From assembly GCF_900094575.1 (NCBI RefSeq), contig NZ_FMAE01000008.1, positions 186,001-250,000 on the forward strand: a DNA stretch of 64,000 nt, given 5' to 3'. Both the position numbers and the translations under genes were made by a program. The notes beneath the pieces are model-generated. The model was given only the letters and a program-made list of their open reading frames with translations, did no database searches and was not told where the DNA came from. Below are positions 19,947 through 28,515 of the stretch, piece after piece; within the stretch, counting starts at the first letter, position 1; every line of letters starts with the position of its first letter. This DNA comes from Bradyrhizobium yuanmingense (GTDB taxonomy: Bacteria; Pseudomonadota; Alphaproteobacteria; Rhizobiales; Xanthobacteraceae).

Positions 19947-20019
19947 TGGCGAATTGGACGTGGCGAGTGGCGAGTAGGGGGCTTCCCTATTCGCCACTCG
20001 CTACTCGCTATTCGCTTCC
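19947..20019. repeat. Inverted heptamer array GCGARTR, copy B
   Basis: Arms made of GGCGAGT/GGCGAAT units (GTGGCGAGTGGCGAGTAG on the left; CTATTCGCCACTCGCTACTC on the right) around GGGGCTTCC. It lies in the rpsM-rpsK spacer and would form a stem in the mRNA. Confidence 0.85.
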
Positions 20020-20075
20020 ATAGGTGTAGCCGCTGGCATTACGGCGGCGTTTGAGATCTTCAGGAAAGGGACTCA

Positions 20076-20465
20076 ATGGGCAAGGAAGCCACCCGCGTTC
20101 GTCGTCGTGAGCGCAAGAACATCGCCTCCGGCGTCGCGCATGTGAACTCGTCGTTCAACAACACGACCATCACCATCACCGACGCGCAGGGCAATACGAT
20201 CGCCTGGTCCTCGGCCGGCACGATGGGCTTCAAGGGCTCGCGCAAGTCGACCCCGTATGCCGCGCAGGTTGCCGCCGAGGACGTGTCCAAGAAGGCGCAG
20301 GAGCACGGCATGCGCACGCTGGAAGTCGAGGTCGCCGGTCCCGGTTCGGGCCGCGAATCGGCGCTCCGCGCGCTCCAGGCTGCCGGCTTCACCGTCACCT
20401 CGATCCGCGACGTGACCACGATCCCGCACAACGGCTGCCGTCCCCGCAAGCGTCGGCGCGTTTGA
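20076..20465 (+). CDS. rpsK: 30S ribosomal protein S11
   Basis: S11 (129 residues) lines the E-site mRNA path on the 30S platform. It has ASGVAHVNSSFNNTTITITD, SSAGTMGFKGSRKSTPYAAQ and the C-terminal TTIPHNGCRPRKRRRV. The isoAsp-prone Asn-Gly of IPHNGCRP is present. The ATG is preceded by AGGAAAGGGACTCA. Confidence 0.98.
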   Translation: MGKEATRVRRRERKNIASGVAHVNSSFNNTTITITDAQGNTIAWSSAGTMGFKGSRKSTPYAAQVAAEDVSKKAQEHGMRTLEVEVAGPGSGRESALRALQAAGFTVTSIRDVTTIPHNGCRPRKRRRV

Positions 20466-20477
20466 TTTTGACGAGCT

Positions 20478-20497
20478 GCGGGCGCGTCGGCGCCCGC
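20478..20497 (+). terminator. Hairpin in the rpsK-rpoA spacer
   Basis: GCGGGCGC and GCGCCCGC form a perfect 8 bp stem with a four-base GTCG loop. There is no T-run, so it is more likely a processing or stability element than a terminator. Confidence 0.4.
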
Positions 20498-20579
20498 GGC
20501 GACTTTGCAAGAAGCCGCGGGAATGATCTGCGGCCTTTCTCCAACGCCAGTATTTGCACCGTCAAATTGACTGGCCTGT

Positions 20580-21611
20580 ATGGGTGAAACAGTGACGATC
20601 CAGAAAAATTGGCAAGAACTGATTCGGCCGAACAAGCTCCAGGTCACGCCCGGCAGCGATTCCTCGCGTTTCGCGACCATCGTCGCCGAGCCGCTCGAGC
20701 GTGGCTTCGGCCAGACCCTCGGCAATGCGCTGCGCCGCATCCTGCTCTCCTCGCTCCAGGGCGCGGCGGTGCAGTCGGTGCACATCGACGGCGTGCTGCA
20801 CGAGTTCTCCTCGATCGCGGGCGTCCGTGAGGACGTCACCGACATCGTGCTCAACATCAAGGACATCTCGATCAAGATGCAGGGCGAAGGCCCCAAGCGC
20901 ATGGTCGTGAAGAAGCAGGGCCCGGGTGTCGTCACCGCCGGCGACATTCAGACCGTCGGCGATGTGGTCGTACTCAATCCCGATCTGCAGATCTGCACGC
21001 TCGACGAGGGCGCCGAGATCCGCATGGAGTTCACGGTCTCGACCGGCAAGGGCTACGTGCCCGCCGAGCGCAACCGTCCCGAGGATGCGCCGATCGGCCT
21101 GATCCCGGTCGACAGCCTGTACTCGCCGGTCCGCAAGGTCTCCTACAAGGTCGAGAACACCCGCGAGGGCCAGATCCTCGACTACGACAAGCTGACCATG
21201 ACGATCGAGACCAACGGCGCGATCACGCCGGATGACTCGGTGGCCTACGCCGCCCGCATCCTGCAGGATCAGCTCAACGTGTTCGTCAACTTCGAAGAGC
21301 CGCGCAAGGAAGTCGCCCAGGAGATCATCCCGGACCTCGCCTTCAACCCAGCCTTCCTCAAGAAGGTGGACGAGCTCGAGCTGTCGGTGCGTTCGGCCAA
21401 CTGCCTGAAGAACGACAACATCGTCTACATCGGCGACCTCGTGCAGAAGAGCGAGGCGGAAATGCTCCGCACCCCGAACTTCGGCCGCAAGTCGCTGAAC
21501 GAGATCAAGGAAGTGCTGGCCCAGATGGGTCTGCACCTCGGCATGGAAGTGCCGGGCTGGCCGCCGGAGAACATCGACGAGCTCGCCAAGCGCTTCGAGG
21601 ATCATTACTGA
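20580..21611 (+). CDS. rpoA: DNA-directed RNA polymerase subunit alpha
   Basis: The alpha subunit (343 residues) nucleates RNA polymerase assembly and contacts activators and UP elements. The N-terminal domain carries PLERGFGQTLGNALRRILLS and IDGVLHEFSSIAGVREDVTD. After the linker, the C-terminal domain (about residues 255-335) contains ELELSVRSANCLKNDNIVYI and the DNA-contact helix NFGRKSLNEIKEVLAQMGL. The start MGETVTIQKNWQELIRPNKL is the usual one for alphaproteobacteria. Confidence 0.99.
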   Translation: MGETVTIQKNWQELIRPNKLQVTPGSDSSRFATIVAEPLERGFGQTLGNALRRILLSSLQGAAVQSVHIDGVLHEFSSIAGVREDVTDIVLNIKDISIKMQGEGPKRMVVKKQGPGVVTAGDIQTVGDVVVLNPDLQICTLDEGAEIRMEFTVSTGKGYVPAERNRPEDAPIGLIPVDSLYSPVRKVSYKVENTREGQILDYDKLTMTIETNGAITPDDSVAYAARILQDQLNVFVNFEEPRKEVAQEIIPDLAFNPAFLKKVDELELSVRSANCLKNDNIVYIGDLVQKSEAEMLRTPNFGRKSLNEIKEVLAQMGLHLGMEVPGWPPENIDELAKRFEDHY

Positions 21612-21681
21612 GCGAATGGCGAGTAGGGAGTGGCGAGTAGGGGAAGAAGATCTATTCGCTACTCACCATTCGCCACTCGCA
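21612..21681. repeat. Inverted heptamer array GCGARTR, copy C
   Basis: Begins directly after the rpoA stop: GCGAATGGCGAGTAGGGAG with GGCGAGTAG on the left and CTATTCGCTACTCACCATTC with GCCACTCGC on the right. Same heptamer design as the copies at 6141, 19947 and 46381. Confidence 0.85.
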
Positions 21682-21759
21682 GCCTAGGGCGAACGCAGGA
21701 AGCCCACCTGAAAACCAGTCGCTGAACCACCGCGACACAATCGAAGAAGGACTACACAC

Positions 21760-22176
21760 ATGCGTCACGGCAAGGTTCATCGGAAGCTCAACCGCACGGC
21801 CGAGCACCGCAAGGCGATGTTCGCCAACATGGCGGCCGCGCTGATCAAGCACGAGCAGATCGTCACCACGCTGCCCAAGGCCAAGGAGCTTCGCCCGATC
21901 GTCGAGAAGCTCGTCACCCTCGGCAAGAAGGGCGGCCTGTCGCTGCGCCGTCAGGCCATCTCCGAGCTGCGCGACGTCGACATGGTCAAGAAGCTCTTCG
22001 ACACGCTGGCGACCCGCTACAAGGACCGCCAGGGCGGCTACACCCGCATCATCAAGGCCGGCTTCCGCTACGGCGACAACGCCGCGATGGCCGTGATCGA
22101 GTTCGTCGATCGCGACGTCGATGCCAAGGGCCAGGATTCCGGCCCGGTGCAGGAGAAGGAAGCCGAGGCGGCGTAA
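21760..22176 (+). CDS. rplQ: 50S ribosomal protein L17
   Basis: L17 (138 residues) is a 50S protein near the tunnel exit. It starts MRHGKVHRKLNRTAEHRKAM and has LIKHEQIVTTLPKAKELRPI and the RIIKAGFRYGDNAAMAVIEF segment, then an acidic tail. It is the last gene of the ribosomal block and is followed 25 bases later by a strong intrinsic terminator. Confidence 0.98.
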   Translation: MRHGKVHRKLNRTAEHRKAMFANMAAALIKHEQIVTTLPKAKELRPIVEKLVTLGKKGGLSLRRQAISELRDVDMVKKLFDTLATRYKDRQGGYTRIIKAGFRYGDNAAMAVIEFVDRDVDAKGQDSGPVQEKEAEAA

Positions 22177-22201
22177 AGCCCGATCGGCATGACGTTTCAA
22201 G

Positions 22202-22227
22202 AGCGGCGCCTTTGGCGCCGCTTTTTT
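22202..22227 (+). terminator. Intrinsic terminator closing the ribosomal block
   Basis: AGCGGCGCC and GGCGCCGCT (9 bp perfect, loop TTT) are followed directly by a T-run. This is a textbook rho-independent terminator after rplQ. Confidence 0.92.
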
Positions 22228-22333
22228 GTTGGAACGGTCGGGTGGACAAAGGCCCGCTCTTAGCGCGCCGTGCCCACCATTCACGCTCCTCACGCGTCGG
22301 TGAGCCCCGATTGCAGCTGAGGGAGCCGCTTCC

Positions 22334-22363
22334 GATATCTCCATCCGCATCCATGGAGATATC
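22334..22363 (+). promoter_or_regulatory. Perfect hairpin covering the ribosome binding site of the SDR gene
   Basis: GATATCTCCAT and ATGGAGATATC are perfect 11-base complements with an 8-base loop. The GGAG at 22355-22358 is the Shine-Dalgarno for the ATG at 22366 and is buried in the stem. It could be a translation-control hairpin or a dyad operator for a repressor. Confidence 0.6.
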
Positions 22364-22365
22364 GC

Positions 22366-23154
22366 ATGAAGATCGACCTTTCCGGAAAAACCGCTCTCGT
22401 GACCGGCTCGACCGCCGGTATCGGCCACGCCATCGCCAGGGGTCTCGCCGGCTCCGGCGCCAGCGTCGTGATCAACGGCCGCGGCCAGGACAAAGTCGAT
22501 GCGGCGGTGCGCAGGCTGGAAGGGACGGGCGGGAAGGTCCGCGGCATCGCGGCCGACGTCTCGACCGCGGCTGGCTGCAAGGCACTCGTTGCGGCGCTGC
22601 CCGAGGTCGACATCCTCATCAACAATGCCGGCATCTTCGAGCCCAAGGATTTCTTCGACATCTCCGACGAGGACTGGAGCCGTTTCTTCGAGGTCAACGT
22701 GATGAGCGGCGTGCGGTTGTCGCGCGCCTACATGAAGGGCATGCTGAAGCGCAATTGGGGCCGCATCGTCTTCATCTCCTCGGAATCCGGGCTCAACATT
22801 CCCGTCGAGATGATCCATTACGGCATGACCAAGACGGCCCAGCTTTCGGTGGCGCGCGGCCTGGCGCAGCTCACCAGCGGCACCGGCGTCACCGTCAATT
22901 CCGTGCTGCCGGGCCCGACCATGTCGGAGGGCGTCGAGACGTTCGTCAAGGATCTCGCGAAGCAGAACGGCCAGTCCGTGGATGAAGCCGCCGCCAACTT
23001 CGTCAAGCAGCATCGCCCGAGCTCGCTGCTGCAGCGTTTCGCCAGCGTCGACGAGATCGCCAACATGGTGGTCTATGTCGCCTCGAAGGAGGCATCCGCC
23101 ACCAACGGCGCAGCGCTGCGCGCAGAAGGTGGCATCGTCAACACGATCGCCTGA
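22366..23154 (+). CDS. SDR-family oxidoreductase
   Basis: A 262-residue classical short-chain dehydrogenase/reductase, NAD(P)-dependent and cytosolic. The Rossmann motif TGSTAGIGHAIA is at residues ~13-24, NNAG at ~85, and the catalytic pair is Tyr152/Lys156 (HYGMTK), with Ser in ISSESG. The C-terminal insert (KQNGQSVDEAAANFVKQHRP) is longer than in the shortest members and probably forms the substrate lid. It has its own upstream hairpin and is followed 10 bases later by a DUF1330 gene, so the two form a likely operon. The substrate is unknown. Confidence 0.9.
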   Translation: MKIDLSGKTALVTGSTAGIGHAIARGLAGSGASVVINGRGQDKVDAAVRRLEGTGGKVRGIAADVSTAAGCKALVAALPEVDILINNAGIFEPKDFFDISDEDWSRFFEVNVMSGVRLSRAYMKGMLKRNWGRIVFISSESGLNIPVEMIHYGMTKTAQLSVARGLAQLTSGTGVTVNSVLPGPTMSEGVETFVKDLAKQNGQSVDEAAANFVKQHRPSSLLQRFASVDEIANMVVYVASKEASATNGAALRAEGGIVNTIA

Positions 23155-23164
23155 GGAGATGCGC

Positions 23165-23461
23165 ATGGCGGCCTATGTGATCTCGGAGGTCGAGGTGCGC
23201 GATCCCGCCGCATTCGAGGCCTATCGCGCCCTGGCTGCCAAGACGATCGCGCAGTACGACGGGCGTTATCTCGTCCGCGGCGGCAAGGCCGAGCTTGCCG
23301 AAGGCAATTTGCCGCCGAAGGCCATTATCATCGTCGAGTTCGCGTCGATGGCGCGGCTGAAGGAATGGTACGCCTCGCGGGAATATGCCGAAGCGCTCAA
23401 GGTGCGGCAGACGGCGCTGGAGCGGCGGCTGTTGTTCGTTGAAGGGACGCCGGTGCCGTAG
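23165..23461 (+). CDS. DUF1330-family small protein
   Basis: The 98-residue protein has the DUF1330 fold, a ferredoxin-like dimeric alpha/beta barrel: AAYVISEVEVRDPAAFEAYR, GRYLVRGG and the ALKVRQTALERRLLFVEG end. The ATG at 23165 is chosen over the one at 23159 because GAGGAG (23153-23158) is six bases away from it and adjoins the other. It is likely co-transcribed with the SDR gene. The biochemical role of the family is unclear. Its stop codon TAG is part of the GTAG head of a palindromic repeat. Confidence 0.85.
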   Translation: MAAYVISEVEVRDPAAFEAYRALAAKTIAQYDGRYLVRGGKAELAEGNLPPKAIIIVEFASMARLKEWYASREYAEALKVRQTALERRLLFVEGTPVP

Positions 23462-23541
23462 GGTGGGCAAAGCGAAGCGTGCACACCATTGTCGCGACTA
23501 GAGAGAGATGGTGGGCACTGCGCAAGTGCGCGTTGCCCACC
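23458..23541. repeat. GTAG-headed REP-like palindrome
   Basis: Starts GTAGGGTGGGCAAAGCGAAG with GTGCACACC and ends with a self-complementary GGTGGGCACT...GTTGCCCACC. The same GTAG design occurs at 38636, 39091 and 51453. Confidence 0.75.
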
Positions 23542-23550
23542 CGACGAAAG

Positions 23551-24564
23551 CTACCATCCCTCCAGCACGATCTTGCCGCGCGACTTGCCGCTCTCCAACA
23601 GCGCGTGCGCGCGCTTCAGGTTGGCTGCGTTGATTGTGCCGAAGGTCTGGTCGAGCGTGGTGCGCAACACGCCCTTGTCGATGAGGTCGGCCACGTCATT
23701 GAGCAGATGATGCTGCGCGATCATGTCAGGCGTCTGGAACGAGGAGCGCGTGAACATCGATTCCCAATGCACCGAGATTGCCTTGCCCTTGAATGCGGCA
23801 ATCGTGAACTCCGGGGGATCGTCGATCAGGCCGAACTTGCCCTGTGGTGCCATGAATTCCGCGATCGCCTTGTAGTGCTGGTCGGTAAAGGTGAGGCTGG
23901 CCACCAGCGCAACCGGCGGCAGCTTCAATTTCTCGATCTGCTCCTTCATCGGCTTGCCATGGTCGATCACCGCATGCGCGCCGAGATCGAGGCACCATTT
24001 CTGCGACTCCGGCCGTGTCGCGGTGGCGAGCACCGTCAGCCCGGTGAGGCGGCGGGCGAGCTGGATCAGGATCGAGCCGACGCCGCCGGCGCCGCCGGTG
24101 ATCAACAGCGTGCGCGGATCGACGCTCTTGCCCGGCACCGCACCGAGCCGGTCGAACAGCAGCTCCCAGGCGGTGATCGAGGTGAGGGGAAGAGCGGCGG
24201 CTTGGGCGAACGACAGGCTCTTCGGTTTGGCGCCGACGATGCGCTCGTCGACCAGATGGAATTCGGCGTTGGTGCCCTGGCGCAGGATCGAGCCCGCGTA
24301 GAACACTTCGTCCCCTGGCTTGAACAGCGTGACCTCAGACCCGACCGCATCGACCACGCCGGCCGCGTCATAGCCGAGGATCTTGGTCTCGCCCTCGGGC
24401 GGGGCGGCGCGCTTGCGCACTTTGTAGTCGACCGGATTGGCCGAGATCGCTTTCACCGCGACGCGGATGTCGCGCCCTTTGGGGTCGGGTTTAGCGGTCT
24501 CGAAATCGAACAGTGATTCCGCGTCCTCGATCGGAAGCGATTTCTTGTAGCCGACGGCTTTCAT
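23551..24564 (-). CDS. Zinc-type/quinone oxidoreductase of the MDR family
   Basis: A 337-residue medium-chain dehydrogenase/reductase starting MKAVGYKKSLPIEDAESLFD. It has the GroES-like N-terminal half (SANPVDYKVRKRA, LGYDAAGVV) and a Rossmann nucleotide-binding half with GGAGGVGSILIQLARRLTG. No catalytic-zinc Cys/His set is visible, which fits the quinone-oxidoreductase (TIGR02817-like) branch using NADPH. It is divergent from a HxlR regulator with 123 bases between the starts, a common arrangement in which the regulator controls the reductase. The substrate is probably a quinone or enone; this is inference. Confidence 0.9.
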   Translation of the reverse strand: MKAVGYKKSLPIEDAESLFDFETAKPDPKGRDIRVAVKAISANPVDYKVRKRAAPPEGETKILGYDAAGVVDAVGSEVTLFKPGDEVFYAGSILRQGTNAEFHLVDERIVGAKPKSLSFAQAAALPLTSITAWELLFDRLGAVPGKSVDPRTLLITGGAGGVGSILIQLARRLTGLTVLATATRPESQKWCLDLGAHAVIDHGKPMKEQIEKLKLPPVALVASLTFTDQHYKAIAEFMAPQGKFGLIDDPPEFTIAAFKGKAISVHWESMFTRSSFQTPDMIAQHHLLNDVADLIDKGVLRTTLDQTFGTINAANLKRAHALLESGKSRGKIVLEGW

Positions 24565-24687
24565 GGCGTGTCTCCATCAGATGGCTTTGTTCGCCCGCTG
24601 CCTTAACTGTCGCTCTGGCTCCGATTTGGCAAGTACTGTAAATTTGGGGATATAGTCCCTGTTTGGATACTATTGGGAAAAAGCCGC
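24565..24687. promoter_or_regulatory. Divergent control region between MDR reductase and HxlR regulator
   Basis: AT-richer than its surroundings, with similar segments GTACTGTAAA, GGATATAGTCCC and GGATACTATTGGG that could be operator half-sites for the adjoining HxlR protein. Both promoters must lie here. The operator assignment is inference. Confidence 0.45.
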
Positions 24688-25062
24688 ATGAAACGCCGTA
24701 ACTTCGCCCGCCGTCCAGGCTGCTCGGTCGAGGCGACGCTGGACCTGATCGACGGCAAGTGGAAGGGCGTGATCCTCTACCACCTGCAGAGCGGCACCCA
24801 GCGCTTCGGCGAATTGCGCCGCCGGATGCCTGGCATCACCCAGCGCATGCTGACGAAGCAGCTGCGCGCGCTGGAGGAAGACCGGCTCGTCATCCGCAAG
24901 GTCTATGCCGAGGTGCCGCCGCGGGTGGAGTATTGCCTGTCCGAACTGGGCGAGAGCCTGAGGCCCGTGATCGACATCCTGAAGGCCTGGGGCGAGAGCC
25001 ACCAGGAGCGGTTGTCCTGCGCGCCGCCGCCCGTGGTCGTGAAGAAGAAGCGCGCGGCGTGA
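24688..25062 (+). CDS. HxlR-family winged-helix transcriptional regulator
   Basis: A 124-residue DNA-binding protein. The HxlR signature is clear: GCSVEATLDLIDGKWKGVIL followed by FGELRRRMPGITQRMLTKQL, which forms the winged helix, and RVEYCLSELGESLRPVI. The conserved N-terminal Cys is present (GCS), which in redox-sensing members responds to quinones or electrophiles. It is transcribed away from the MDR reductase gene and probably regulates it. The ATG at 24688 is used; a TTG at 24673 lies in the same frame but gives an atypical start. Confidence 0.9.
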   Translation: MKRRNFARRPGCSVEATLDLIDGKWKGVILYHLQSGTQRFGELRRRMPGITQRMLTKQLRALEEDRLVIRKVYAEVPPRVEYCLSELGESLRPVIDILKAWGESHQERLSCAPPPVVVKKKRAA

Positions 25063-25063
25063 T

Positions 25064-25095
25064 CGTTCGGGAGCGGACGCTGCCGCTCCCGAACG
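25064..25095. terminator. Perfect 13-bp hairpin after the HxlR gene
   Basis: CGTTCGGGAGCGG and CCGCTCCCGAACG with a 6-base loop, starting right after the stop codon. It lies between convergent genes and probably ends transcription from the HxlR side, although it lacks a clear T-run. Confidence 0.65.
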
Positions 25096-25136
25096 AGCGC
25101 GTTCAAAAGCGCGATCGCGCTTTAGGTTTTGTTTGA

Positions 25137-25181
25137 GCATGATCTTTTCGGAAAACCGCTTCACACTTTTCCGGATCATGC
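25137..25181. repeat. Rhizobiales-type palindromic repeat (GCATGATC...GATCATGC)
   Basis: GCATGATCTTTTCGGAAAAC, then CGCTTCACACTTTTCCG and GATCATGC. This is the widespread intergenic palindrome of Bradyrhizobium and relatives. It ends two bases before the porin stop codon and follows an 18-base palindrome AAAGCGCGATCGCGCTTT at 25106-25123. Confidence 0.85.
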
Positions 25182-25182
25182 T

Positions 25183-26811
25183 CTAGAACGCGAACTGCGT
25201 GCGCATCGCGACCGCGTCGAACTTCGAGCCGACGTCGGCGGTCGAGATCGGCGAGGCCTGTCGCGACACCGTGCCGTGCAGATAATCGAGCATGAAGCGC
25301 ACGTTGCCGTTGACGTACCAGTTGAGCGCGAGCGTATAGACGGTCTGCCGGCCGCCTGCGACGCCGCTCGCGGTCGCGAGCTGATCGTTGAGGTCGATCG
25401 TCGAGAACCGTCCTGCGATCTCCCACGCGCCCCAGCCGCCGCCGTCGAGCGAGAACGGATGTGCCGGCTTGACGCCGCTATAGGCCGCGTTCGCCGCATT
25501 GTAGGAGCGGCCTTCGCCGGTCAGCACATAGCCGGCCTGCGCGTAGCCGCCTTGGAATTTCAGGCTCGGTGCACCCGTCAGCGGCACGGCCGTGTTGGCG
25601 GTACGATCGACATTGTACCAGAAATACTCGCCCTGGACGATGAACGGACCGTAGGTCGCCGCCGCCTCGACGCTGTAGACCTGCGCGCCCGAGGCATTGG
25701 CGATAGCGCCGGTCGAGATCAGCGTGGTCGGGTCGAGACGCAATTCCGGACGATCGCTGAGCGTGACCGTCTGGGTGTTGGCGATGAGATTGCGCGGCGG
25801 CTGGATCAGCCATTGCGCATTGGCGCCGATATGCACCGAGTAGTCCTTGGTGCTGATCGGATTGCCGGCGACGCGCGCCACGGCACCATATTGCTCGCTG
25901 GTGCCGGGCGGCGCCGCGCTCGAGGCGGAATGGATCGCACCGGTCGTCGGTCCCGTGACATAGCCGCCGATCCAGAGCTGGTCGTTGAACCAGCGCGCAC
26001 CGGCTGCGGAACGGAAGTCACCGGCGGCGATGTTGGTCGCGATCACGCCGGGCGAGGCGCGCTCCATGAACATGATGTCGTTGGAGCTCGTGGCTTCATC
26101 CATGGTGTAGGGCAGGTCCATGATGCCGGCCTCGATCGCCATCTTGCCGCCGAACGGCTTCAGGCCGGTATAGCTGATATAGGCGTTCTCGACGCCGGAG
26201 ACGCCGCCGCCGGGCAGCGATCCCGGCGCGGCGCCGCCAAATCCGTCGGACGAGCCGCCGAAATCGTAGACCAGTGCGAAATTCCAATCGTGGAAGAACT
26301 TGCCGGTGACACCGATGCGCGCGCGGCGGACGTTCTGGCCGCTATCGAGCTTTTGCGGCACGGTGGCCGCGGTGTTGGGACGATAGTCATAGCCGCCGAC
26401 ATCCCAATGCAGGCGGCTGGTGATGGCGACGCAGTTGGCCTGGTCGGCGGTGCAGATCGTCGGCCGGTTGTTCGGCATCGTCACGACGACGCCGGACGCC
26501 GGCGCCGGCCCCTTGACGGGGATTGCCGCGTTGGCATTGGCCACCGCGGCCTTTGCCTCCGCGCGCGCCTCGGCCTTTGCCTCTGCCTTGGCTTCGACTT
26601 TCGCCTTTGCTGCGGCTGCCGTGTTCGCCGCGGTCTGGCTCTGCAGCTTGTCGAGCTTCTGCTCGAGCATCTTCAACTGCTGCTTCAACAGCGCGATCTC
26701 CTGCTCGCTGCTGCTTGCCGACTGGGCCTGGGCCTGCGAGGCCGCCAGCGCGCCGGCGAGACCAATCGCGGTGGCCGCAATTCTTGTTCTGCTCACGTTA
26801 CGCTCCATCAT
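25183..26811 (-). CDS. OprO/P-like outer-membrane porin with coiled-coil/KAE-rich N-terminus
   Basis: A 542-residue exported protein. A signal peptide covers about residues 1-29 (ends AASQAQAQ). Residues ~36-60 form a leucine-heptad coiled coil (LLKQQLKMLEQKLDKLQSQ), typical of porins that trimerise through a periplasmic helix. A run of about 30 Ala, Lys and Glu residues (VEAKAEAKAEARAEAKAAV) follows. The rest is a beta-barrel of the phosphate-selective porin O/P family, ending in Phe (FDAVAMRTQFAF), as needed for BAM assembly. Substrate specificity is not evident. It is convergent with the HxlR gene and divergent from the Do protease. Confidence 0.85.
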   Translation of the reverse strand: MMERNVSRTRIAATAIGLAGALAASQAQAQSASSSEQEIALLKQQLKMLEQKLDKLQSQTAANTAAAAKAKVEAKAEAKAEARAEAKAAVANANAAIPVKGPAPASGVVVTMPNNRPTICTADQANCVAITSRLHWDVGGYDYRPNTAATVPQKLDSGQNVRRARIGVTGKFFHDWNFALVYDFGGSSDGFGGAAPGSLPGGGVSGVENAYISYTGLKPFGGKMAIEAGIMDLPYTMDEATSSNDIMFMERASPGVIATNIAAGDFRSAAGARWFNDQLWIGGYVTGPTTGAIHSASSAAPPGTSEQYGAVARVAGNPISTKDYSVHIGANAQWLIQPPRNLIANTQTVTLSDRPELRLDPTTLISTGAIANASGAQVYSVEAAATYGPFIVQGEYFWYNVDRTANTAVPLTGAPSLKFQGGYAQAGYVLTGEGRSYNAANAAYSGVKPAHPFSLDGGGWGAWEIAGRFSTIDLNDQLATASGVAGGRQTVYTLALNWYVNGNVRFMLDYLHGTVSRQASPISTADVGSKFDAVAMRTQFAF

Positions 26812-27108
26812 CTGACTGTTTTCCCCAAGTCGCGAACGGAGAGCCTAGGTGTGATCGATGACTGCCCCGCGACGCTGCGAGCGGTTGCGTCGGTTCCTAC
26901 TGATGCAAATTCGCCGCAACCGAATCCGCCTCACACCACCATGCAAGATGACGCACATCATGCCAATCCGCCGCCGGGCAAATGGCCGATTCGCACGGCA
27001 CCCTTGCATCCCGGACACGGCTTCGAGGCGGCCGAATATTGCCCTCCGGCGCTCTTCTATTGGGGGGCGAACGCGCCTATATTCCGGCGTCATTTCCAAG
27101 AGGTAGGA
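26812..27108. promoter_or_regulatory. Divergent intergenic region between porin and Do protease
   Basis: 297 bases without a gene. A CTATAT at 27077-27082 resembles an alphaproteobacterial -10 for the protease, but I could not find a convincing -35. The AGGTAGGA at 27101-27108 is the protease ribosome binding site. Confidence 0.4.
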
Positions 27109-28515
27109 ATGTTTCGAGCGACCTGGACTGCCGCCCTTACGGCGCTGTGCATAGCCTTTTCGGCCACCTTCAATCCGACTGCAGCGCAGGACCGTCGGGT
27201 CCCGTCGTCGCCGGCCGAGCTGCGGATGTCCTATGCGCCGATCGTGCAGCGGGTGCAGCCGGCGGTCGTCAACGTCTATGCCGCAAAGGTGGTGCAGAAC
27301 CGCAATCCGCTACTGGACGATCCGATCTTCCGCCGCTTCTTCGGTGTGCCGGGCCAGCAGCCCGAGCAGATGCAGCGCTCGCTCGGCTCCGGCGTCATCG
27401 TCGATGCCTCCGGCCTCGTCGTCACCAACGTCCACGTCATTGAGGGCGCTGACCAGGTGAAGGTGTCGCTGTCGGACAAGCGCGAGTTCGAGGCCGAGAT
27501 CCTGCTCAAGGATTCCCGGACCGATCTCGCCGTGCTGCGCCTGAAGGACAGCAAGGAGAAGTTCCCGACGCTGGACTTCACCAATTCCGATGAGCTCTTG
27601 GTCGGCGACGTCGTGCTCGCGATCGGCAATCCGTTCGGCGTCGGCCAGACCGTGACCCAGGGTATCATTTCGGCGCTGGCGCGCACGCAAGTGGGCATCA
27701 CCGACTATCAGTTCTTCATTCAGACCGATGCGGCGATCAACCCGGGCAATTCCGGCGGCGCGCTGGTCGACATGGGTGGCAAGCTCGCCGGCATCAATAC
27801 CGCGATCTATTCGCGCTCCGGCGGCTCGCAAGGCATCGGCTTTGCGATTCCCGCCAACATGGTGCGCGTCGTCGTCGCCTCCGCCAAGAGCGGCGGCAAG
27901 GCGGTGAAGCGGCCCTGGTTAGGAGCAAAATTGCAGGCGGTGACGCCCGACATCGCCGAGAGCCTCGGCTTGCGCTCGCCGACCGGTGCGCTGGTCGCGA
28001 GCGTGGTGTCGAACGGTCCGGCGGCGAAAGCCGGCCTGAAATCCTCCGACCTCATCACCGGGATCGACGGCCAGATCGTGGATGATCCCAACGCCTTCGA
28101 CTATCGCTTCGCAACCCGTCCGCTCGGCGGCACCGCGCAGCTCGACGTGCAGCGCGGCGGCAAGTCGGTGAAGCTGACGGTGGCGCTGGAGACCGCGCCC
28201 GACACCGGGCGCAACGAGCTCGTCGTCACCGCGCGGTCGCCGTTCCAGGGCGCGAAGGTTTCGACCATCACGCCGGCCGTCGCCGATGAGCTGCGTCTGG
28301 ATGCCGACACTGAAGGCGTCGTGATCACCGATATCGGCGGCGATACCGCGGCTGCGAGTGTCGGCTTCCAGAAGGGCGACATCATCCTGGCCGTCAACAA
28401 TCAGAAGATCAGCAAGACCGGCGACCTCGAGAAGGCTGCAGGTGAACGGGCACGGATCTGGCGCATCACGCTGGTGCGTGGTGGCCAGCAGATCAACGTC
28501 ACGCTGGGCGGATGA
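27109..28515 (+). CDS. Do/DegP-type periplasmic serine protease
   Basis: The 468-residue protein is of the HtrA/DegP family: signal peptide (about residues 1-26, ending NPTAAQ), a trypsin-like domain and two PDZ domains. The catalytic triad is visible: His109 (TNVHVIEG), Asp139 (DSRTDLAVL) and Ser215 (NPGNSGGAL). PDZ1 begins near WLGAKLQAVTPD and PDZ2 near GVVITDIGGDTAAASVGFQK. It degrades or refolds misfolded envelope proteins. The frame stays open far upstream, but ATG 27109 with AGGTAGGA is the start that gives the signal peptide. The stop overlaps the rarA start by four bases (ATGA), so the two genes are coupled. Confidence 0.95.
   Translation: MFRATWTAALTALCIAFSATFNPTAAQDRRVPSSPAELRMSYAPIVQRVQPAVVNVYAAKVVQNRNPLLDDPIFRRFFGVPGQQPEQMQRSLGSGVIVDASGLVVTNVHVIEGADQVKVSLSDKREFEAEILLKDSRTDLAVLRLKDSKEKFPTLDFTNSDELLVGDVVLAIGNPFGVGQTVTQGIISALARTQVGITDYQFFIQTDAAINPGNSGGALVDMGGKLAGINTAIYSRSGGSQGIGFAIPANMVRVVVASAKSGGKAVKRPWLGAKLQAVTPDIAESLGLRSPTGALVASVVSNGPAAKAGLKSSDLITGIDGQIVDDPNAFDYRFATRPLGGTAQLDVQRGGKSVKLTVALETAPDTGRNELVVTARSPFQGAKVSTITPAVADELRLDADTEGVVITDIGGDTAAASVGFQKGDIILAVNNQKISKTGDLEKAAGERARIWRITLVRGGQQINVTLGG

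Noticed and set aside
25129..27108. Upstream extension of the Do protease frame for about 660 codons
   Set aside because: It lies antisense to the porin gene and shows no protease features; ATG 27109 with a ribosome binding site and signal peptide is the real start.
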